From contig NZ_CP032093.1 of assembly GCF_003544875.1 (NCBI RefSeq), positions 62,001 to 126,000 on the forward strand: 64,000 nucleotides of DNA. The letters are read 5' to 3'. The stretch is from Vibrio alfacsensis. Lineage in GTDB: Bacteria > Pseudomonadota > Gammaproteobacteria > Enterobacterales > Vibrionaceae. The position numbers and the translations under genes are program-made. This document shows, piece after piece, positions 61,095 through 64,000 of this stretch (the first letter of the stretch is position 1; each line of letters starts with the position of its first letter). Under the pieces are notes generated by a model that worked only from the letters and a program-made list of their open reading frames with translations, did not search any database and was not told where the DNA came from.

Positions 61095-62948
61095 ATGAGA
61101 AAAACCCTTTTTGCGATCACATGTGCATCGCTGCTTTCACCTACCTTTTATTTACACGCTCAAGAAGTTTCCGCAGATGAAACTGTTGTGGTGACGGCCA
61201 ACCGCTTCAAGCAAATTGATGGTGCAGTTCTTGCGCAAACCGTAACGGTAACAAAAGAAGACATTGAACGCCTTCAAGCAAATAGCTTGTTTGATGTGTT
61301 CCGCACACTACCGAGTGTTGAAGTTGCCCAGTACGGTGGACGTGGTCAATCCGCTTCTATTTATGTGCGAGGTGGCAGCTCATCTCAAGTACTCGTTTTG
61401 GTTGATGGGGTTCGTATGCCTCGTGCAATCATGGGTGGTATCGACTTTAACCAATTTCCAATCAACTCTATCGAACGTATCGACTACATTCGTGGTGCGC
61501 GTGCTTCTATTTATGGCTCAGAAGCAATTTCTGGCGTAATCAACATTATTACTCGTGCCGCTATTGAAGACGATTCCAGTCGAGTGTCTGCAGGTTATGG
61601 TTCAAATAACCATAAAAAAGGCACGTTTGTGGTCTCTAAACCTGTAGGTGAAAGTAAGCACTTTAAGGGGGTTTTAGGGTACGAGAAAACTGATGGTTTC
61701 AATGTGAAACCGTTGCCAGGGGTGAATGACGACGATGATCATGGCTTTGAAACGTTAAACTTGAGGCTGGGCTACCAACAAAACTTTTCTGACAACTTAT
61801 CCGGTTACGTTGGAATGAGTGCTTATAACAATGAGTACGATTACGACAACAGTAGTATTTGGAGTGGTCATGAGAAAAAAACTGGCGAAGTCGAGTATGT
61901 AGGAACGGACTTATTGCTGGAATACAACAAAGACGTTTATTCATCTGAATTAAAATTGGCTTATGGTCAACAAGACAACTACGACCATAAATCAGGCCAA
62001 AGCAAATCTACTGGCGATCATGTTGCCATTGAGCAGTTCAACGCGATTTGGTTGAACTCGTACAGCATTAATGAAGAGTTGAGCGTTGGTGGTGGTTTGG
62101 ACTACCGTACCGAGAAGCTAGCTAAGGGCTACATTGCACCAAGTGATTGGGGACCTTCCCAAAGTTACGATCCAGAAAAGAACCCAAGAACCAACTTTGG
62201 TATAAGCGCCATTGCTCAATACGCTTATGACGTATGGACGTTAGAAGCAAGTGTACGTAATGACGACAACAACCAGTTTGGTAACAACACCACGTGGCAA
62301 ACTGCTGCGGGTTGGAAGTTTTACCAAGGTTATGAATTAACACTCAGTCATGGTACCGCTTTCCGAGCGCCGAGCTTTGTTGATTTGTATTACCCAGGCT
62401 ACGAAATGCCAAACCTAAAACCGGAAGAATCAGAAAATACCGAGCTGTCGCTATCGGGTGCTGTCTCAATTGTTGATTGGACGGTGACGGGTTACTACAA
62501 CCAAATTGAAAACATGCTGATCTGGGAAGGTGCAGGCATGCAAAATGTCGGTGAAGCAGAGATCAAAGGTGTCGAACTAGAGGTGAAATTCGATACAGAT
62601 ATTGTTTCTCACGAGTTCTACTTAGATTACAAAGATCCCGTTGATAAATCTGGCGCAGAAGATACGCAACTCGCTTACCGCTCCAAGCGTGGTGTTAAGT
62701 GGAACGCCTACGCAACATTTGACCAATGGACGCTAGGTTCACAATATCTATACCAAGGTGAGCGCTTTTATAGTGGTAATAGACTACCAAGCTACAGCCT
62801 ATGGAACTTTACTGCTTCTTACGCTGTAAACCCAAGCTGGGATATTAATGCGAAGCTAAGTAACGCTTTCGATAAAGACTACGAGATGTACTCAGGTTAC
62901 GCGACCCCTGGTCGTCAGTACTTTGTCTCAGCAGACTACCGTTTTTAA
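61095..62948 (+). CDS. btuB: vitamin B12 outer-membrane receptor BtuB
   Basis: A TonB-dependent beta-barrel that imports cobalamins. It is 617 aa, against 614 in E. coli. A signal peptide ([22 protein letters not shown]) is followed by a TonB box ([10 protein letters not shown]) and the plug domain ([42 protein letters not shown]). The barrel ends in YFVSADYRF, the terminal aromatic needed for outer-membrane insertion. The Asp-rich insert NDDDDHG at residues 210-216 is the calcium-loop place. The cobalamin riboswitch and the murI side fit btuB. Confidence 0.95.
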   Translation: MRKTLFAITCASLLSPTFYLHAQEVSADETVVVTANRFKQIDGAVLAQTVTVTKEDIERLQANSLFDVFRTLPSVEVAQYGGRGQSASIYVRGGSSSQVLVLVDGVRMPRAIMGGIDFNQFPINSIERIDYIRGARASIYGSEAISGVINIITRAAIEDDSSRVSAGYGSNNHKKGTFVVSKPVGESKHFKGVLGYEKTDGFNVKPLPGVNDDDDHGFETLNLRLGYQQNFSDNLSGYVGMSAYNNEYDYDNSSIWSGHEKKTGEVEYVGTDLLLEYNKDVYSSELKLAYGQQDNYDHKSGQSKSTGDHVAIEQFNAIWLNSYSINEELSVGGGLDYRTEKLAKGYIAPSDWGPSQSYDPEKNPRTNFGISAIAQYAYDVWTLEASVRNDDNNQFGNNTTWQTAAGWKFYQGYELTLSHGTAFRAPSFVDLYYPGYEMPNLKPEESENTELSLSGAVSIVDWTVTGYYNQIENMLIWEGAGMQNVGEAEIKGVELEVKFDTDIVSHEFYLDYKDPVDKSGAEDTQLAYRSKRGVKWNAYATFDQWTLGSQYLYQGERFYSGNRLPSYSLWNFTASYAVNPSWDINAKLSNAFDKDYEMYSGYATPGRQYFVSADYRF

Positions 62949-62958
62949 TCAAGCCAAG

Positions 62959-62985
62959 CGAGACCGCCACATCGGCGGTCTTTCT
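62959..62985 (+). terminator. intrinsic terminator of btuB
   Basis: AGACCGCC pairs with GGCGGTCT around ACATC-type loop and is followed by TTCTTATT. The T run is short. Confidence 0.7.
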
Positions 62986-63031
62986 TATTGTAAATAAAGA
63001 AGCTGGTGGAAATAGGTAACGAGGAAAGTTA

Positions 63032-63715
63032 ATGACAAAAGCAAAACGTGTCGTGATCAGCTGGTCGAGTGGAAAAGACTCTACGCTAACGTTAGAGCGA
63101 CTAAACGAAAACCCGCACTATCAGGTAGTTGGTTTGTACACCACCTATGTAGATAAAGAAGTGCCTTTCCAAGCAACCCCGCTGGAGGTCGTGCAAATGC
63201 AGGCAGACTTACTTGGCCTTCCGCTCATAACTATCGAACTGCCTGAAGTGTTCCCGAGTAACGACATTTATCAATCGACGATCGTTAACGCACTAAAAAG
63301 CAGTGGGCTGGATGTAGAAGCGGTCGCGTTTGGCGATATGTTCTGTAATGGCATTGCAGACTATCGTTGCAGCTATATTGAACCTGCTGGTTGGGAATGC
63401 GTATTCCCATTACTGGGGGAAGAGGGCAAGGCTTTGGCATTTGAAATTGTTGAGCGTGGTATTCAAGCCATGCTGATTACCACCGATGGAGACGTGTTGC
63501 CGCCCGAGTGGTGTGGACGTTGGTATGACAAAGCGCTGATTGAGTCATTACCCGGTCATATTGATCCCTGCGGAGAAGATGGCGAATTCCATACGTTGGT
63601 GACATCAACCCCATCATTTCAAGGACATATAGAGTTGACTAAGCTTGAAGTGGAAATAGGGGAGCGATTCAGCCATCAAAGATACCAAGCCAAAGCATTG
63701 CCAAAACAAATCTAA
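63032..63715 (+). CDS. DUF71/COG2102 adenine-nucleotide alpha hydrolase, probably B12 salvage type
   Basis: A 227-aa cytoplasmic ATPase. The PP-loop is [18 protein letters not shown] at the N terminus, and [30 protein letters not shown] carries the family core. [14 protein letters not shown] is the E-F-H-T motif near residue 185. Known: DUF71 proteins include diphthine-ammonia ligase in eukaryotes. A bacterial subgroup next to btuB has been proposed, by comparative genomics, to take part in B12 salvage. The position directly after btuB supports that group, but the reaction is not known. Confidence 0.83.
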   Translation: MTKAKRVVISWSSGKDSTLTLERLNENPHYQVVGLYTTYVDKEVPFQATPLEVVQMQADLLGLPLITIELPEVFPSNDIYQSTIVNALKSSGLDVEAVAFGDMFCNGIADYRCSYIEPAGWECVFPLLGEEGKALAFEIVERGIQAMLITTDGDVLPPEWCGRWYDKALIESLPGHIDPCGEDGEFHTLVTSTPSFQGHIELTKLEVEIGERFSHQRYQAKALPKQI

Positions 63716-63755
63716 CCAGTATGATCGCCGAGTCTCTAATTTGCAGGTAAGACTC

Positions 63756-64000
63756 GTGCGAGCATCAAGTAAGAAAAAAGTCCTAGTGTTTGACTCCGGT
63801 GTCGGAGGGCTATCGGTCTTCCAAGAAATCCACCGACTTCTACCACACATGGATTACTTGTATCTATTCGATAACGAAGCTTACCCATATGGCGAACTTG
63901 ACCAAGATGTGCTGATCACTCGCGTTAATAAGTTGGTGGCAGCCTTGGTTGAAGAGCATCAAGCCGACATCGTCGTCATCGCCTGCAATACTGCAAGTAC
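63756..64000 (+). CDS. murI: glutamate racemase MurI, 5' part
   Basis: Makes D-glutamate for peptidoglycan. The visible 81 codons run from GTG 63756 ([20 protein letters not shown]) and are cut by the window end. The first catalytic region [17 protein letters not shown] and the substrate loop [11 protein letters not shown] are clear. The first catalytic cysteine (IACNTAST) is the last thing seen. GGTAAG precedes the GTG; a TTG at 63741 is in frame and cannot be ruled out. The btuB-murI order is that of E. coli with one extra gene between them. Confidence 0.93.
   Translation, partial: MRASSKKKVLVFDSGVGGLSVFQEIHRLLPHMDYLYLFDNEAYPYGELDQDVLITRVNKLVAALVEEHQADIVVIACNTAS

Overview
The window reads as chromosome 1 of a Vibrio, probably of the Harveyi clade (V. 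parahaemolyticus / V. alginolyticus type). This rests on the 16S sequence, on Vibrionaceae forms of many housekeeping proteins, and on gene blocks that match the E. coli order near the replication origin (gppA-rhlB/trxA-rho, hemCDXY/cyaA, lptM-lysA-dapF-yigA-xerC-yigB, ftsYEX-rpoH, sthA/fabR-yijD/trmA/btuB-murI). Species level cannot be settled by reading alone.

Layout. 1-9.8 kb: yhhQ behind a preQ1-I riboswitch, gppA and rhlB facing trxA and rho, an exported unknown protein, then ubiD, a small 2Fe-2S ferredoxin and fre. 9.9-15.7 kb: a complete rRNA operon (two promoters, 16S, tRNA-Ile, tRNA-Ala, 23S, 5S) followed by tRNA-Ser. 16.3-23.3 kb: hemCDXY on the minus strand diverging from cyaA. 23.3-28.4 kb: cyaY, lptM and the lysA-dapF-yigA-xerC-yigB run. 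28.4-33.8 kb: a DTW-domain tRNA modifier, a lipoprotein, an EVE protein, yigL, pldB and rhtB. 34.0-37.5 kb: an arsenate-detoxification cluster (arsR, a GAPDH, a Cys-based phosphatase, arsJ). 37.5-43.1 kb: a cystatin-like lipoprotein, an acyltransferase, yhhM, a HEPN/DUF4145-like membrane protein, an unlisted 26-codon gene, a long gene-poor stretch, yhhN, yecH, yhhL and rsmD. 43.3-48.8 kb: ftsY-ftsE-ftsX-rpoH and glpEG. 48.9-56.7 kb: a FliL-family protein, ubiCA, plsB, lexA with its SOS box, a methyltransferase and dinF. 56.8-64 kb: sthA, fabR-yijD, trmA, btuB behind a cobalamin riboswitch, a DUF71 ATPase and the 5' part of murI.

Two things stand out. First, between the phosphatase gene and arsJ lie two copies of a roughly 54-bp element. 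Each forms a 9-bp stem around an almost invariant 15-nt loop, and the copies differ by a compensatory pair in the stem. A third long hairpin lies between them. I cannot match this element to a known family, and it is the best candidate here for something undescribed. Second, the window carries a cluster of small indels. Reading frames are broken in hemX, cyaA, xerC (twice) and the essential ftsY. Short losses occur in universally conserved parts of 16S, 23S and the T arm of tRNA-Ala. Together these point to base-level sequence errors rather than gene decay, so the broken genes are annotated as single loci that are probably intact in the living cell.
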